Of a stretch of 60,981 nt of DNA, positions 35,288-45,321 are shown one piece after another. Source of the stretch: Hyphomicrobiales bacterium (GTDB lineage: Bacteria; Pseudomonadota; Alphaproteobacteria; Rhizobiales; Beijerinckiaceae); contig JAIYDY010000013.1 of assembly GCA_027487245.1 (NCBI GenBank), positions 1 through 60,981 of the forward strand. Reading direction: 5' to 3'. A program made the position numbers and the translations under genes. The notes under the pieces were generated by a model. The model made no database searches. It saw only the letters and a list, made by a program, of their open reading frames with translations, and had not been told where the DNA came from. Each line of letters begins with the position of its first letter. Within the stretch, counting starts at the first letter, position 1.

Positions 35288-36707
35288 GCTTCCTCAAGAA
35301 CCCGAGGATGCGGCGAATCCATGGCTTTCCTGCGAGAGGGCCGAAATGGGTGACGGCCACGCGCTTGGAAACCTCCGACAATGTGGGATAGGGGAAGACG
35401 AAGCCGGTCATTTCGCCGATCTTCCAGCCCTTCTGGACAGCAATGATCCATGGCAACAGCAGGTCACCGGCATTCTTGCCTGCGATCACCACGCCGAGGA
35501 TGCGGCTCTTCTTGTCGATCACGACCTTGATCATGCCATCGGGCGCGCGCTCGGCCTGGGCACGGTCGTTCTCGGCAAAGGGCCAGCGCAGGATCTGCAC
35601 CTTGTGCCCAGCCGCACGGGCGGCTTCTTCGCTCATCCCGACACTGGCGATTTCAGGGTCGCAGTAGGTCACGCGCGGAATGGCGTGGTTGCTGACTTTT
35701 GCGGGAAGTCGGAATAGCGCGTTCCGGATGACAATGCCGGCGTGATAGTTGGCGACATGGGTGAATTGCAGCCCGTCCGTCGCGCCGGTCGCGCAATCGC
35801 CGATGGCGTAGATGCGGCGGTTCGAGGTCTTGAGGCCCGCATCGACATCAATGCCCTTCGCATTGTAGCGGATGCCGCCAGCATCCAGGTTGAGAGCCTC
35901 GATGTTGGGCGTGCGGCCTGCCGCGACCAGAAGATGCGAGGCGGCGATGACCTCGCCGCTGTCCAGCGTGACGCGGATGGCGCCAGCCTCGCCTTCGACC
36001 TTGACCGCCTTGGCACGCTCGCGGACATCGACGCCGTCGGCCCTGAGGGAGCGGAGCGCAAAGCCGGCTGCCTCCTCGTCCTCGCGGCCAAGCAGGCGAC
36101 CGAATTCGATTAGCGTAACCTGCGCGCCGAGACGGCGGAAGGATTGGCCAAGCTCCGTGCCGATGGGCCCGCCACCGAGCACGACCAGATGCTCGGGCCG
36201 TGCCGTCAGGTCAAACACCGTTTCGTTGGTCAGATAAGGCACCGTCTCGAGCCCGGGCACGGGTGGGGTCGCAGGGCGCGAGCCGGTGGCGACAATGAAG
36301 CGGCGCGGCTGCACCTCGATCTCGCCGACGCGGATGGTGCGCCGATCGAGGAAGCTGGCCTCACCGGACAGCATACGCACGCCCAGGCTGGTGAAACGCT
36401 CGACCGAATCATTCGGGGCAATCGCGTCGATCACTTGCGCGACATGAGCCTGGACGCGGGCGAAATGCACCTGCGGCGCGGGAGCCACGAGGCCGAACGG
36501 GCCGGCGCGGCGGATATCCTCCGCCCGGTGCGCTGCCGCGATGAGGGCCTTGGATGGCACGCAGCCGACGTTGAGGCAGTCCCCGCCCATCTTGTGACGC
36601 TCGACCAGCACGACCTGCACGCCGAACATTGCCGCTGCCGCCGCCACGGACAGGCCGCCCGAACCGGCCCCGATCACACACAGATCAGGCCTCAGAACCT
36701 CAGCCAT
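35280..36707 (-). CDS. Mercuric-reductase-like FAD/NAD(P) disulfide oxidoreductase
   Basis: A 475-residue class I pyridine nucleotide-disulfide oxidoreductase. The FAD motif is DLCVIGAGSGGLSVA (8-22) and the redox disulfide is Cys44/Cys49 in GGDCLNVGCVPSKA. The NAD(P) motif is LVVLGGGPIGTELGQSF and the second FAD motif IYAIGDCA. The dimer domain keeps PTLSE but has FPYPTLSE where dihydrolipoamide dehydrogenases have HxHPT, so the C-terminal catalytic His is missing, as in several MerA-like proteins of unknown substrate. It lacks the N-terminal HMA domain of true MerA. The next gene is an overlapping histidine kinase. Confidence 0.88.
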   Translation of the reverse strand: MAEVLRPDLCVIGAGSGGLSVAAAAAMFGVQVVLVERHKMGGDCLNVGCVPSKALIAAAHRAEDIRRAGPFGLVAPAPQVHFARVQAHVAQVIDAIAPNDSVERFTSLGVRMLSGEASFLDRRTIRVGEIEVQPRRFIVATGSRPATPPVPGLETVPYLTNETVFDLTARPEHLVVLGGGPIGTELGQSFRRLGAQVTLIEFGRLLGREDEEAAGFALRSLRADGVDVRERAKAVKVEGEAGAIRVTLDSGEVIAASHLLVAAGRTPNIEALNLDAGGIRYNAKGIDVDAGLKTSNRRIYAIGDCATGATDGLQFTHVANYHAGIVIRNALFRLPAKVSNHAIPRVTYCDPEIASVGMSEEAARAAGHKVQILRWPFAENDRAQAERAPDGMIKVVIDKKSRILGVVIAGKNAGDLLLPWIIAVQKGWKIGEMTGFVFPYPTLSEVSKRVAVTHFGPLAGKPWIRRILGFLRKLG

Positions 36708-36917
36708 GGCGGTTTCCGATCTGTTCGAACATTCCTATCGCGTAACCCACGGCGAATGCCCTCGCAAGCGGCGAACCGGCCCATATGCCGTCTTGTCCGG
36801 CCATCTGCCGAGTCCGGGTGTGCGGTCTGTGCCGCACCGCACCTTGCCCTTCTCTTTGTCCTGTTCCAGGTCCGGTTCGGGGCCGGATCCCGGGCTGCCG
36901 GAAGGGCGGCTGCGCGG

Positions 36918-36946
36918 TTGACTTGGCTGGCTCCATCCGTCATAAG
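36918..36946 (+). promoter_or_regulatory. Putative sigma-70 promoter of rpmH-rnpA-yidC
   Basis: TTGACT (36918-36923) and CATAAG (36941-36946) are separated by exactly 17 bases, a good match to the alphaproteobacterial housekeeping promoter pattern. Initiation near 36953 would leave a leader of about 120 bases before rpmH. The remaining part of the 367-base gap (36708-36917) shows nothing I can name. Confidence 0.6.
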
Positions 36947-36962
36947 CCGGCCCAAGTCTGGT

Positions 36963-36992
36963 GCGCGCCTTTCGGTGCGCGCCCTCCTTTTT
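36963..36992 (+). promoter_or_regulatory. Hairpin plus T-run in the rpmH leader (possible attenuator)
   Basis: The leader contains the direct repeat GGTGCGCGCC twice, separated by TTTC. Because the unit is nearly self-complementary, GCGCGCC (36963-36969) pairs with GGTGCGC (36974-36980), with one G-U pair. Seven bases later there is a run of five T (36988-36992). The gap between stem and T-run is longer than in a normal terminator, so attenuation is only a possibility. Confidence 0.35.
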
Positions 36993-37074
36993 GCGATATC
37001 ATGCGAGTGGGCCGGATGGCAGCGTTTTGCGACGCGGCATCCTCCTCGCCCCAGTTGAAGACCGGAGACGTTCC

Positions 37075-37209
37075 GTGAAGAGAACTTATCAGCCAAGCAA
37101 GCTCGTGCGGAAGCGCCGTCACGGTTTCCGCGCCCGCATGGCCACTGTCGGTGGCCGCAAGGTGCTCGCTGCCCGTCGCGCCCACGGTCGCAAGCGCCTC
37201 TCGGCGTGA
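37075..37209 (+). CDS. rpmH: Large ribosomal subunit protein bL34
   Basis: The 44-residue ribosomal protein L34 reads [19 protein letters not shown] with the tail [17 protein letters not shown], the standard sequence and length. It starts with GTG at 37075, fixed by GGAG with a 7-base spacer and by the invariant KRTYQPS start. It is first in rpmH-rnpA-yidC, the conserved order that in many bacteria lies near the replication origin; no dnaA or origin was seen here. Confidence 0.98.
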   Translation: MKRTYQPSKLVRKRRHGFRARMATVGGRKVLAARRAHGRKRLSA

Positions 37210-37313
37210 CGATCGGGGCAGGACTGCGTGAGGCGGTCCTGCTGCCAGCAAGGTGTCTTCCTTGCATCGATGCGTCGTTCAGCGTTGTGACGGCAAGGGT
37301 TCTGGAGGACTGC

Positions 37314-37787
37314 ATGCGCACGTCCGCACCGCGCCTGGTCCATCTCACCAAGCGATCAGAGTTTCAGGCGGCGGCTGGTAACGGTCGCCGCTTTCGTTCG
37401 TCCGCTTTGGCCATCCAGGTTCTGGACCGGCCAGATGATGGCGTCGGCATCCGGATCGGCCTGACGGCCTCGCGGAAGGCGGGCAATGCGGTGAAACGCA
37501 ACCGCATCCGGCGCAGGCTGAGGGCGGCCGCCCACGAAGCCTATGCCGAAAACACGACGGACCGCGACATCGTGGCGGTGGCGAGGCCGGAAACAATCAG
37601 TGCAGGGTACGGCGAGTTGGTGCGCAGCTTCCGGGATGCCTTGACCAAAGCTCGCCCGCAGCGGACACAGCAGCCAGCGACGGTCGTTGTCGACGCAGCA
37701 AGGCCCGCGAACGCCGACAGACCTGCCAACACCCATCGAACTGCCGACGCAACTCGCTCAGCACAACACGAGACGAAACGGTCATGA
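37314..37787 (+). CDS. rnpA: Ribonuclease P protein component
   Basis: RnpA is the protein partner of RNase P RNA, which cuts tRNA 5' leaders. The 157-residue product has [15 protein letters not shown] near the start and the RNA-binding signature [25 protein letters not shown] long Ala/Arg/Thr-rich C-terminal extension (about 120-157) goes beyond the usual ~120 residues. The ATG at 37314 has GGAGG with a 5-base spacer. Its stop overlaps the yidC start (ATGA). Confidence 0.96.
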   Translation: MRTSAPRLVHLTKRSEFQAAAGNGRRFRSSALAIQVLDRPDDGVGIRIGLTASRKAGNAVKRNRIRRRLRAAAHEAYAENTTDRDIVAVARPETISAGYGELVRSFRDALTKARPQRTQQPATVVVDAARPANADRPANTHRTADATRSAQHETKRS

Positions 37788-39637
37788 TGAACCGCGAAGA
37801 CAACAAGAACCTCCTGCTTGCGATCGTGCTGTCAGCGGTGGTTCTGCTGGGCTGGAACTACTTTTATGGTGTTCCGCAGATGGAACAGCAGCGCAAGGCT
37901 GCGCAGCAGATCCAGCCGGCGCAACCCGGTGTGGTGACGCCGACACCGGGCGTCGCACCCGGTGCTGCCGCACCCGGCGTGGCAACGCCCAACGCCGTGA
38001 CCCCCGGCACCGTGCCGGCGCTGCCAGGAGCGGTCACCCGTGAGGCCGCTCTGCAGGCATCGCCGCGCGTGACCATCGACACCCCGCGCATGATGGGCTC
38101 TCTCTCTTTGCTGGGCGGACGCATCGACGATGTGTCGCTCAAGGCTTACCGCGAGACGGTTGATCCCAAGAGCCCCAACATCGTGCTGTTTTCACCGCAG
38201 AACGGCCCCAACGCCTATTATGCCGATTTCGGCTGGGCGCCGGGCGCCGGCGTCGCGGCGGCAGTGCCAGGCCCGCAGACCTTGTGGACGGCTGACAGGA
38301 CGACGCTGACCCCGGCACAGCCAGTGACCCTGACCTGGAACAACGGGCAGGGCCTGACCTTCAAGCGCGTGATCGGGGTCGATGCGAACGCGATGTTCAA
38401 CGTGGCCGACACGGTCGAAAATGGCACCGGCGCGCCGTTGACGCTGTTCCCGTATGGTCTGGTTGCACGCCATGGCAAGCCGGTGACGCAAGGCTACTTC
38501 GTGCTTCACGAGGGCCTGATCGGTGTTCTCGGCAACAATGGCCTGCAGGAATACACCTATGACAACGTCGAGAAGGAGGCCGTGCTCGGCGGCTCCCAGC
38601 GCGGCAAGGTCTGGAAGGACCTGACCAGCGGCTTCCTCGGCATCACCGACAAGTATTGGGCCGCTGCCGTGATCCCCGATCAGGAGCGCAAGTTCGAAGG
38701 CCGCTACTCGGTCAACATGGCTGGCAACAAGACCTTCCAGGTCGACTATCTCGGCGAAGGCGTGACCATCGCTCCCGGCACCAGCGCAGGCGCGACGACG
38801 CGGCTCTTCGCCGGGGCCAAGGAAGTCGCCACCATCGACGGCTATGAAGCGTCCCAGAACATCAAGCGTTTCGATCTGATGATCGACTGGGGCTGGTTCT
38901 ATTTCATCACCAAGCCGATGTTCTATGCCATCGACTGGTTCTATCACCTGTTCGGCAATTTCGGCGTGGCGATCCTGCTGGTCACCGTGCTGATCAAGCT
39001 GATCTTCTTCCCGCTGGCGAACAAGTCCTACGCCTCGATGGCCAAGATGAAGGCTGTCCAGCCAGAAATGGTCTCGATCCGCGAGCGCTTCGCCGATGAC
39101 AAGATGAAGCAGCAGCAGGCGCTGATGGAGCTTTACAAGAAGGAAAAGATCAATCCGCTGGCGGGCTGCTGGCCGGTGCTGATCCAGATCCCGGTCTTCT
39201 TCGCGCTCTACAAGGTGCTGTTCGTAACCATCGAGATGCGGCATGCGCCGTTCTTCGGCTGGATCAGGGATCTGGCCGCGCCGGACCCGACCTCGATCTT
39301 CAACCTGTTCGGTTTGCTGCCCTTCGCGGTGCCGGCAATGCTGCTACTCGGCGTCTGGCCGATCCTGATGGGCATCACGATGTTCGTGCAGATGAAGCTC
39401 AATCCGGAGCCGACCGACCCGGTGCAGAAGATGGTGTTCACCTGGATGCCGGTGTTCTTCACCTTCCTGCTCGGCTCGTTCCCCGCCGGCCTCGTGATCT
39501 ACTGGACCTGGAACAACTTCCTGTCGATCCTCCAGCAGGCTTACATCATGAAGAAGTTCGGCACCAAGATCGAGCTGTGGGACAACCTCAAGTCGATGTT
39601 CGGCAAGAAGCCAGCGCCGGATGCCGGCAAGAGCTGA
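37784..39637 (+). CDS. yidC: Membrane protein insertase YidC
   Basis: YidC inserts and folds inner-membrane proteins with or without SecYEG. The 617-residue product starts [28 protein letters not shown] (first helix), then has a Pro/Ala/Gly-rich linker (about 45-85). A large periplasmic beta-domain (about 90-370) follows, then the conserved insertase core with [40 protein letters not shown] and [18 protein letters not shown]. The charged cytoplasmic loop [23 protein letters not shown] is also typical. The tandem ATGs at 37784 and 37787 overlap the rnpA stop. Confidence 0.98.
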   Translation: MMNREDNKNLLLAIVLSAVVLLGWNYFYGVPQMEQQRKAAQQIQPAQPGVVTPTPGVAPGAAAPGVATPNAVTPGTVPALPGAVTREAALQASPRVTIDTPRMMGSLSLLGGRIDDVSLKAYRETVDPKSPNIVLFSPQNGPNAYYADFGWAPGAGVAAAVPGPQTLWTADRTTLTPAQPVTLTWNNGQGLTFKRVIGVDANAMFNVADTVENGTGAPLTLFPYGLVARHGKPVTQGYFVLHEGLIGVLGNNGLQEYTYDNVEKEAVLGGSQRGKVWKDLTSGFLGITDKYWAAAVIPDQERKFEGRYSVNMAGNKTFQVDYLGEGVTIAPGTSAGATTRLFAGAKEVATIDGYEASQNIKRFDLMIDWGWFYFITKPMFYAIDWFYHLFGNFGVAILLVTVLIKLIFFPLANKSYASMAKMKAVQPEMVSIRERFADDKMKQQQALMELYKKEKINPLAGCWPVLIQIPVFFALYKVLFVTIEMRHAPFFGWIRDLAAPDPTSIFNLFGLLPFAVPAMLLLGVWPILMGITMFVQMKLNPEPTDPVQKMVFTWMPVFFTFLLGSFPAGLVIYWTWNNFLSILQQAYIMKKFGTKIELWDNLKSMFGKKPAPDAGKS

Positions 39638-39678
39638 CGATCGCCCTGGCGGAACAGTTGGCCTGACGGGGGCCGGCC

Positions 39679-40311
39679 ATGCCGGTCCCTGACCCATCGA
39701 TCCGCCACCCGATCGCGGGCTGGAAGGGCACCGCCTATCTCAGGGCGGTGGTGAAAAGCCCGCTGATCGAGGTGGGCTACTTCTCCTACTACGACGACTC
39801 GCGAGGCCCCGAGCACTTCGAGGCCCGCTGCGTGCGCTACCATTTCGATTTCATCGGCGACCGGCTGATCATCGGCAAGTTTGTGGCGATAGCCCAGGGC
39901 GCGCAGTTCATCATGAACGGGGCCAACCACCCGATGGGCGGGTTCTCGACCTATCCGTTCAACATGGTCGGGTTCACCGACAAGCCCGCGTTCAGCGCGG
40001 ACGGGCTGACAAGCCGCGGCGACTTGGTGATCGGAAACGATGTCTGGATCGGTCGCGATGCCGTCATCATGCCGGGCGTCACGGTAGGCGACGGTGCCAT
40101 TATCGGCGCCCACGCGGTCGTCGCGAAGGATGTGCCGCCCTATGCGGTCGTTGTCGGCAATCCGGGAATCGTCAAGCACCTGCGCTTCGATGCGGCGATC
40201 ATCTCCGCCCTGCTGGCGATCCGGTGGTGGGATTGGCCCATCGAGACCATCCAGGCGAATGTGGCGCTGATTGCCGGCGCGGATATCGACGCGCTGCGCG
40301 CGGTCGCGTAA
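39679..40311 (+). CDS. CatB/Vat-related hexapeptide acetyltransferase
   Basis: A 210-residue left-handed beta-helix acyltransferase. It resembles the xenobiotic acetyltransferase group (Vat/CatB): YFSYYDDSRGPEHFE, the catalytic-His-like segment QFIMNGANHPMGGFSTYPF, then hexapeptide repeats VIGNDVWIGRDAVIMPGVTVGDGAIIGAHAVVAKDVPPYAVVVGNPG. The C-terminal helix IRWWDWPIETI is typical of that group. Chromosomal members are often of unknown substrate, so drug resistance should not be assumed. It sits between yidC and engB, an otherwise direct neighbourhood in many relatives, 8 bases before engB. Confidence 0.85.
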   Translation: MPVPDPSIRHPIAGWKGTAYLRAVVKSPLIEVGYFSYYDDSRGPEHFEARCVRYHFDFIGDRLIIGKFVAIAQGAQFIMNGANHPMGGFSTYPFNMVGFTDKPAFSADGLTSRGDLVIGNDVWIGRDAVIMPGVTVGDGAIIGAHAVVAKDVPPYAVVVGNPGIVKHLRFDAAIISALLAIRWWDWPIETIQANVALIAGADIDALRAVA

Positions 40312-40319
40312 GACGCGCC

Positions 40320-40964
40320 ATGACCGATCAGGAACCTGACTTCACCGAAGCCGGCCGCAAGCTGTTTGCCGGCGACTGGCAATTCATCTGGGCGGCCAGC
40401 AAGGCTGACGGCCTGCCACCCATGGCCGGGTTCGAGTTCGCGCTGGCGGGCCGCTCGAATGTCGGCAAATCCAGCCTCGTCAACGCGCTGACGGGCCGCA
40501 AGGCTCTGGCCCGCACGTCGCACACGCCGGGCCGCACCCAGCAACTCAACTTCTTCCGTATCGGTGATCGTGCCACGCTCGTCGACATGCCGGGCTACGG
40601 GTTTGCGGCTGTCGGCAAACAGAAGGTCGAGACCTGGACCAAGCTGATACACGACTATCTGCGCGGGCGGCCCAACCTGGCGCGCGTCTATCTGCTGATC
40701 GATGCCCGCCACGGCCTCAAGGAGGTCGACACCGAGGTTCTGGAGACGCTCGACAAGGCCGCCGTGTCCTACCAGATCGTGCTGACCAAGGCCGATGAAG
40801 TGAAGAAGTCCGAGATTCCGGCGCTTCTGGAGCGCACGGCTGCGGCCATCAAGCGTCGTCCGGCGGCTTTTCCCGAGATCGCGCTGACATCAAGCCGTGA
40901 CGGCGATGGCATTGCGGACCTGCGCGCCAGTATTGCGCGCCTGCTGAGCGAGCGCGGCCAGTAG
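40320..40964 (+). CDS. engB: Ribosome biogenesis GTP-binding protein YihA/EngB
   Basis: EngB (YsxC) is a GTPase that acts in assembly of the large ribosomal subunit. The 214-residue protein has G1 AGRSNVGKSSLVNAL (43-57), the TSHTPGRTQQLNFF switch, G3 VDMPGYGFA, G4 LTKADEVK and a G5-like ALTSSRDG. The ATG at 40320 follows the acetyltransferase stop by 8 bases. Its place after yidC is typical for the order. Confidence 0.97.
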   Translation: MTDQEPDFTEAGRKLFAGDWQFIWAASKADGLPPMAGFEFALAGRSNVGKSSLVNALTGRKALARTSHTPGRTQQLNFFRIGDRATLVDMPGYGFAAVGKQKVETWTKLIHDYLRGRPNLARVYLLIDARHGLKEVDTEVLETLDKAAVSYQIVLTKADEVKKSEIPALLERTAAAIKRRPAAFPEIALTSSRDGDGIADLRASIARLLSERGQ

Positions 40965-41050
40965 CGCCGCGCAATCCGGCGGCGGCGAACCGGCGCGGTG
41001 TGCTCATATGCGCCCTTGTGGGTGCCGCCTCCGCGTGACACCGTTCCATC

Positions 41051-41416
41051 ATGCGTGCAAGCCAAGTTCATCTGATGATTGCCGGCCTGTTCGGCGCGCT
41101 GGGCGTCGGGCTCTGGGCCTATGCCACCCATGCAGGCCAGCCCTCGGCGGCGATTGCGGCGCAGATGCTGCTGATTCATGCTGCCGCACTGGTGGCGCTG
41201 ACGGCGGCGCGCAAGCTCGAACTGCTGCCAGGGCGCGCGGCTGTTGTCCTGATCTCTGTGCTCGCTTTCGGTGTGGTTTTGTTCTCCGGCGATCTGGCGA
41301 TGCGGGCTCTGGCCGGGCAAAGGCTGTTTCCGATGGCGAGCCCGATCGGCGGCATGCTGATGATCGCGAGCTGGCTGGGCCTCGCCGTGCTGCCACTCAT
41401 CAGACGTGGCGCGTGA
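41051..41416 (+). CDS. DUF423 family small membrane protein
   Basis: A 121-residue protein with four hydrophobic helices. The DUF423/YgdD pattern is visible in IAGLFGALGVGLWAYATH near the start, a middle helix with IHAAALVALTAA and LFSGDLAMRALAGQRLFPMASPIGGMLMIASWLGLA at the end. Function is unknown. It lies between engB and argB, 86 bases after engB, and appears to have its own start without a clear ribosome binding site. Confidence 0.85.
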   Translation: MRASQVHLMIAGLFGALGVGLWAYATHAGQPSAAIAAQMLLIHAAALVALTAARKLELLPGRAAVVLISVLAFGVVLFSGDLAMRALAGQRLFPMASPIGGMLMIASWLGLAVLPLIRRGA

Positions 41417-41523
41417 AGGCGCTTTCACAGGCGCGGACGATCGGCTAGAAGCGCGGCGATCGAGCCGCCCCTCACTGCCACCTGAGCGCTGCCTGTCTGG
41501 CAAGCGCGCCGGAGCCCCGCCCC

Positions 41524-42420
41524 ATGACCGACCTTTCGAAGCTTTCGCCCTCGCTTCAGGCTGAACTTCTGGTGCAGGCCCTGCCGCACATGCAGCGCTA
41601 TGACCAGCAGGTCGTCTGCATCAAGTATGGCGGCAATGCCATGGGCGACGCAGCCACTGCCGAGGATTTCGCGGAGGACGTGGTGCTGCTCGAGCAATCG
41701 GGCCTCAAGCCGGTGGTCTGCCATGGCGGCGGGCCGCAGATCGCGCGCATGCTCGACAAGCTCAACATCAAGAGCGAGTTCAAGCAGGGCCTTCGCGTCA
41801 CCGATGCCGCCACGGTGGATGTCGTGGAGATGGTTCTGGCCGGTTCCGTGAACAAGGAGATCGTGGGCTACATCACCCGTGAGGGCGGCAAGGCCATCGG
41901 TCTGTGCGGCAAGGATGGCAACATGGTCACGGCGCGCAAGGTGCACCGGACCATGGTCGATCCCGATTCGAAGATCGAGCAGATCCTCGATCTGGGCTTT
42001 GTCGGCGAGCCCGAGAATGTCGATACGACCGTGCTCAACGCCGTGCTCAAGGCGGAGCTGATTCCGGTGCTGGCGCCTGTCTGCTCGGCGGCGGATGGCC
42101 AGACCTACAACGTCAATGCCGACACATTCGCCGGTGCCATTGCCGGTGCGCTCGGCGCCAAGCGCCTGCTTCTGCTCACGGATGTGCCAGGCGTGCTCGA
42201 CAAGAACAAGCAGCTGATCAAGGAACTGACCATGGAGCAGTGCCGCAAGCTGATTGCCGACGGCACCATCACCGGCGGCATGATCCCCAAGATCGAGACC
42301 TGCATCTACGCGCTGGAAAAGGGCGTCGAGGCGGTGGTCATCCTCGATGGCAAGGTGCCGCACGCGGTGCTGATCGAGCTGTTCACCGATGCTGGCGCGG
42401 GCACGATCATCCGGCGCTGA
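41524..42420 (+). CDS. argB: Acetylglutamate kinase
   Basis: ArgB phosphorylates N-acetylglutamate, the second step of arginine synthesis. The 298-residue amino-acid-kinase-fold protein has [12 protein letters not shown] (Lys for phosphate), [43 protein letters not shown] and [15 protein letters not shown] lies 8 bases before the ATG. The long N-terminal helix ([21 protein letters not shown]) is typical of arginine-inhibited, PII-activated hexameric enzymes, which would link it to glnD-PII signalling; that is inference. Confidence 0.96.
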   Translation: MTDLSKLSPSLQAELLVQALPHMQRYDQQVVCIKYGGNAMGDAATAEDFAEDVVLLEQSGLKPVVCHGGGPQIARMLDKLNIKSEFKQGLRVTDAATVDVVEMVLAGSVNKEIVGYITREGGKAIGLCGKDGNMVTARKVHRTMVDPDSKIEQILDLGFVGEPENVDTTVLNAVLKAELIPVLAPVCSAADGQTYNVNADTFAGAIAGALGAKRLLLLTDVPGVLDKNKQLIKELTMEQCRKLIADGTITGGMIPKIETCIYALEKGVEAVVILDGKVPHAVLIELFTDAGAGTIIRR

Positions 42421-42440
42421 GTCCTCGTCGCGCGATTGAT

Positions 42441-43952
42441 TCAGTCGAACAGGCTCGGCAGCGGCTGGCCTGGCTTCGGCCTTGGCTGAGGGCGGGGCTG
42501 TCCGCTGCCGCCATCCACTGTCACAGCCACCTTGCCATCGGCGAACTCGACTGTCAGCGCATTGCCGGGCTGGGCCGAGGCTGTGCTCCTGACCGGGTTG
42601 CCGCCGGCGTCGCGCACCAGCGCAAAGCCGCGCTTCAGCACACCGGTATAGCTCAGCGCTTCCAGCAATTGCGCGCTGGCGGCGACGCTGGCTCGGCGCT
42701 GGCTGGCCATCGAGGCGAGCGCGCGGCGTCCCCGCATCAGCAACTGGTCGAGACGTTCGCGCTCGCGGCCGATGTGCTTTTTCTCTTCGCGCAGAATCGC
42801 TTGGCGGGCGGCGATGAGGCGTTGAGTCAACGCGGCCAGCCGCTCACGTGCCATGCCGAGGCGCACCTGTGGCGAGCGACGTTGCAGGCGCTGGCTCAGG
42901 GCTGACAACCGGCGCTCGAAGCCGAGCGCATTGGCGCGCAGCGCGGCGGGAAGGCGCGTCGCCGCAAGATCGAGCCTCTGGCGCGGCACGTTGAGCAAGG
43001 TCTCGCGGCTTGGCAGCGCCCGTGCCGCAGCGCGCAGGCCCTGGCGGCGCTGCTCGAAAAGGCGGCGGATGGCTGCGGCACGTCGGCGAGACAGGTCGTC
43101 GACCGTGGCCAGCAGTTCGCTGCGCACAGGGACAACCTTTTCCGCTGCGCCCGTTGGCGTGGGCGCGCGCAGGTCCGAGGCATAGTCGATCAATGTCCAG
43201 TCGGTCTCATGGCCCACCGCCGAGATCAGCGGAATGCCGGAGGCGGCTGCGGCCCGCACGACGGCCTCGTCGTTGAAGCTCATCAGGTCTTCGAGCGAGC
43301 CGCCACCGCGTGCCACGATCAGCACATCGGGGCGCGGGATCGCGCCGCCCGGAACCAGCGCATTGAAGCCCCTGATCGCGGCTGCAACCTCCGCGCCGCT
43401 GGTCTCGCCCTGCACGCGCACCGGCCAGACCAGAACCCGGCGAGGAAAGCGGTCCTCCAGCCGGTGCAGGATGTCGCGAATGACCGCGCCGGTAGGCGAG
43501 GTGATAACGCCGATCACCTCCGGCAGATAGGGCAGGAGCTGCTTTCGGGCTTCATCGAACAGGCCCTCAGCCGCCAGCTTGCGCCGCCGTTCTTCCAGCA
43601 GGGCCATCAGAGCGCCAAGGCCGGCAGGCTCGATGTGGTCGATGATGATCTGGTACGAGGATTTGCCGGGGAAAGTGGTGATCTTGCCGGTGGCGATGAC
43701 CTCCAGCCCTTCCTGCGGCTTTGTCTTCAGGCGGCCAAACACGCCCTTCCAGATCACCGCGTCGATCTTGGCGTTGGCGTCCTTCAGCGAGAAATAGACA
43801 TGGCCGGAGGCAGAGGGGCCGCGATAGCCGGAAATCTCGCCGCGCACCCGGACAAAGCCGAACTGGTCTTCGATCGTGCGTTTCAGCGCGCCGGACAGGT
43901 CGGAAACGCTCCACTCGAGCGCATTCGTGGCAGGGTTCGACTCAGGCTCCAT
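42441..43952 (-). CDS. xseA: Exodeoxyribonuclease VII large subunit
   Basis: XseA is the catalytic subunit of exonuclease VII. The 503-residue protein has an N-terminal OB fold ([25 protein letters not shown]), then the catalytic region with [43 protein letters not shown] and [29 protein letters not shown] long Arg-rich coiled-coil segment (about 270-430) binds XseB subunits. The start MEPESNP is divergent from purD by 90 bases. The same frame remains open far upstream, but that is antisense to purD and not coding. Confidence 0.96.
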   Translation of the reverse strand: MEPESNPATNALEWSVSDLSGALKRTIEDQFGFVRVRGEISGYRGPSASGHVYFSLKDANAKIDAVIWKGVFGRLKTKPQEGLEVIATGKITTFPGKSSYQIIIDHIEPAGLGALMALLEERRRKLAAEGLFDEARKQLLPYLPEVIGVITSPTGAVIRDILHRLEDRFPRRVLVWPVRVQGETSGAEVAAAIRGFNALVPGGAIPRPDVLIVARGGGSLEDLMSFNDEAVVRAAAASGIPLISAVGHETDWTLIDYASDLRAPTPTGAAEKVVPVRSELLATVDDLSRRRAAAIRRLFEQRRQGLRAAARALPSRETLLNVPRQRLDLAATRLPAALRANALGFERRLSALSQRLQRRSPQVRLGMARERLAALTQRLIAARQAILREEKKHIGRERERLDQLLMRGRRALASMASQRRASVAASAQLLEALSYTGVLKRGFALVRDAGGNPVRSTASAQPGNALTVEFADGKVAVTVDGGSGQPRPQPRPKPGQPLPSLFD

Positions 43953-44042
43953 GCCGTGGTTGTGGCAGGTTTCCGGGCGTCCGGGGAGGGGGTGGCAGCA
44001 AGGCCATTGAACAACGCACCGGCTTGGGGCTAAACCGCGCGC

Positions 44043-45308
44043 ATGAACATTCTGCTGATCGGTTCGGGCGGCCGCGAACATGCGCTGGCCTGGAAAATCT
44101 CCGCCTCGCCGTTGTGCGACATGCTGTTCATCGCCCCGGGCAATCCGGGCACGGCCCGGTGCGGCGTCAACGTCGCCATGGACGTCGCCAACCACGGCGA
44201 TGTCATCGCCTTCTGCGCCAGCCATGATGTCGGGCTCGTCGTGGTCGGGCCAGAAGGGCCGCTTGTGGCCGGGCTGGTCGATGATCTGACAGCCGCTGGC
44301 ATCAAGGCTTTCGGCCCGCGCAAGGCCGCGGCGCGGCTGGAGGGCTCCAAGGCCTTCACCAAGGCGTTGTGCCGGGAAGCCGGCATCCCGACGGCGGACT
44401 ATGCCCGTTTCGATGCGCTGGAGCCGGCGCTGGCCCATGTCTACGCCCATGGCGCGCCGATCGTGATCAAGGTTGACGGGCTGGCCGCCGGCAAGGGCGT
44501 GGTGGTGGCTCAAGCCCTGGAGGAAGCCGAGGAGGCGCTTGAGATGATGTTTGCCGGTGGCCTCGGGCAAGCCGGTGCCGAGGTCGTCATCGAGGAGTGC
44601 ATGGTCGGCGAGGAGGTCAGCTTCTTTGCCCTGTGTGATGGCAAGACCGCCTTGCCGCTGGCGTCGGCGCAGGATCACAAGCGCGTCGGCGAGGGCGATA
44701 CCGGGCCGAACACGGGCGGCATGGGGGCCTATTCGCCCGCGCCGGTGATGACGGCAGCCCTGCAGGATGAGGTCATGGCCACGATCATCCGTCCGACGAT
44801 GGCGGCGATGGCGCGGCGCGGCACGCCGTTCACCGGCATCCTGTTCGCCGGGCTGATGATCACCGATGAGGGCCCGAAGCTGATCGAATACAACACCCGC
44901 TTCGGCGATCCGGAATGCGAGGTGCTGATGCCGCGCATGAAGTCCGACTTGGTCGCGGCCTTGCTGGCGGCGTGTGACGGCCTGCTGGCCAATGTCGACG
45001 TGCGCTGGTGGGACGACGCTGCGCTCACGGTCGTGATGTGCGGGCGCGGCTATCCCGGCACGCCTGAAAAAGGGGCTGTGATCGAGGGCATCGGCACGGC
45101 CGAGGCGCTCGATGGCGTCCTGGTGTTCCACGCCGGAACGGCCGAGCAGGGCGGCGTGGTCACTGCCAATGGCGGCCGCGTGCTCAATCTCGTCGGGCTC
45201 GGGCCGACAGTGGCGGCGGCGCGTGCGAAGGCCTATGCTGCGGTTGATGCTATCACATGGGATGGCGGGTTCTGCCGCCGGGACATCGGCTGGCGGGCTC
45301 TGAGCTGA
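44043..45308 (+). CDS. purD: Phosphoribosylamine-glycine ligase
   Basis: PurD (GARS) joins phosphoribosylamine and glycine with ATP in purine synthesis. The 421-residue ATP-grasp protein begins [18 protein letters not shown] and has [72 protein letters not shown] and [18 protein letters not shown]. All are family standard. Divergent from xseA, a conserved pairing in alphaproteobacteria. The dehalogenase-like gene follows after 13 bases. Confidence 0.97.
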   Translation: MNILLIGSGGREHALAWKISASPLCDMLFIAPGNPGTARCGVNVAMDVANHGDVIAFCASHDVGLVVVGPEGPLVAGLVDDLTAAGIKAFGPRKAAARLEGSKAFTKALCREAGIPTADYARFDALEPALAHVYAHGAPIVIKVDGLAAGKGVVVAQALEEAEEALEMMFAGGLGQAGAEVVIEECMVGEEVSFFALCDGKTALPLASAQDHKRVGEGDTGPNTGGMGAYSPAPVMTAALQDEVMATIIRPTMAAMARRGTPFTGILFAGLMITDEGPKLIEYNTRFGDPECEVLMPRMKSDLVAALLAACDGLLANVDVRWWDDAALTVVMCGRGYPGTPEKGAVIEGIGTAEALDGVLVFHAGTAEQGGVVTANGGRVLNLVGLGPTVAAARAKAYAAVDAITWDGGFCRRDIGWRALS

Positions 45309-45321
45309 CGAGGCCTTTTCG

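Noticed and set aside
37021..37074. Replication origin near rpmH
   Set aside because: rpmH-rnpA often lies near oriC in bacteria, but no DnaA-box cluster or dnaA gene was seen here, and in this order the origin is usually elsewhere.
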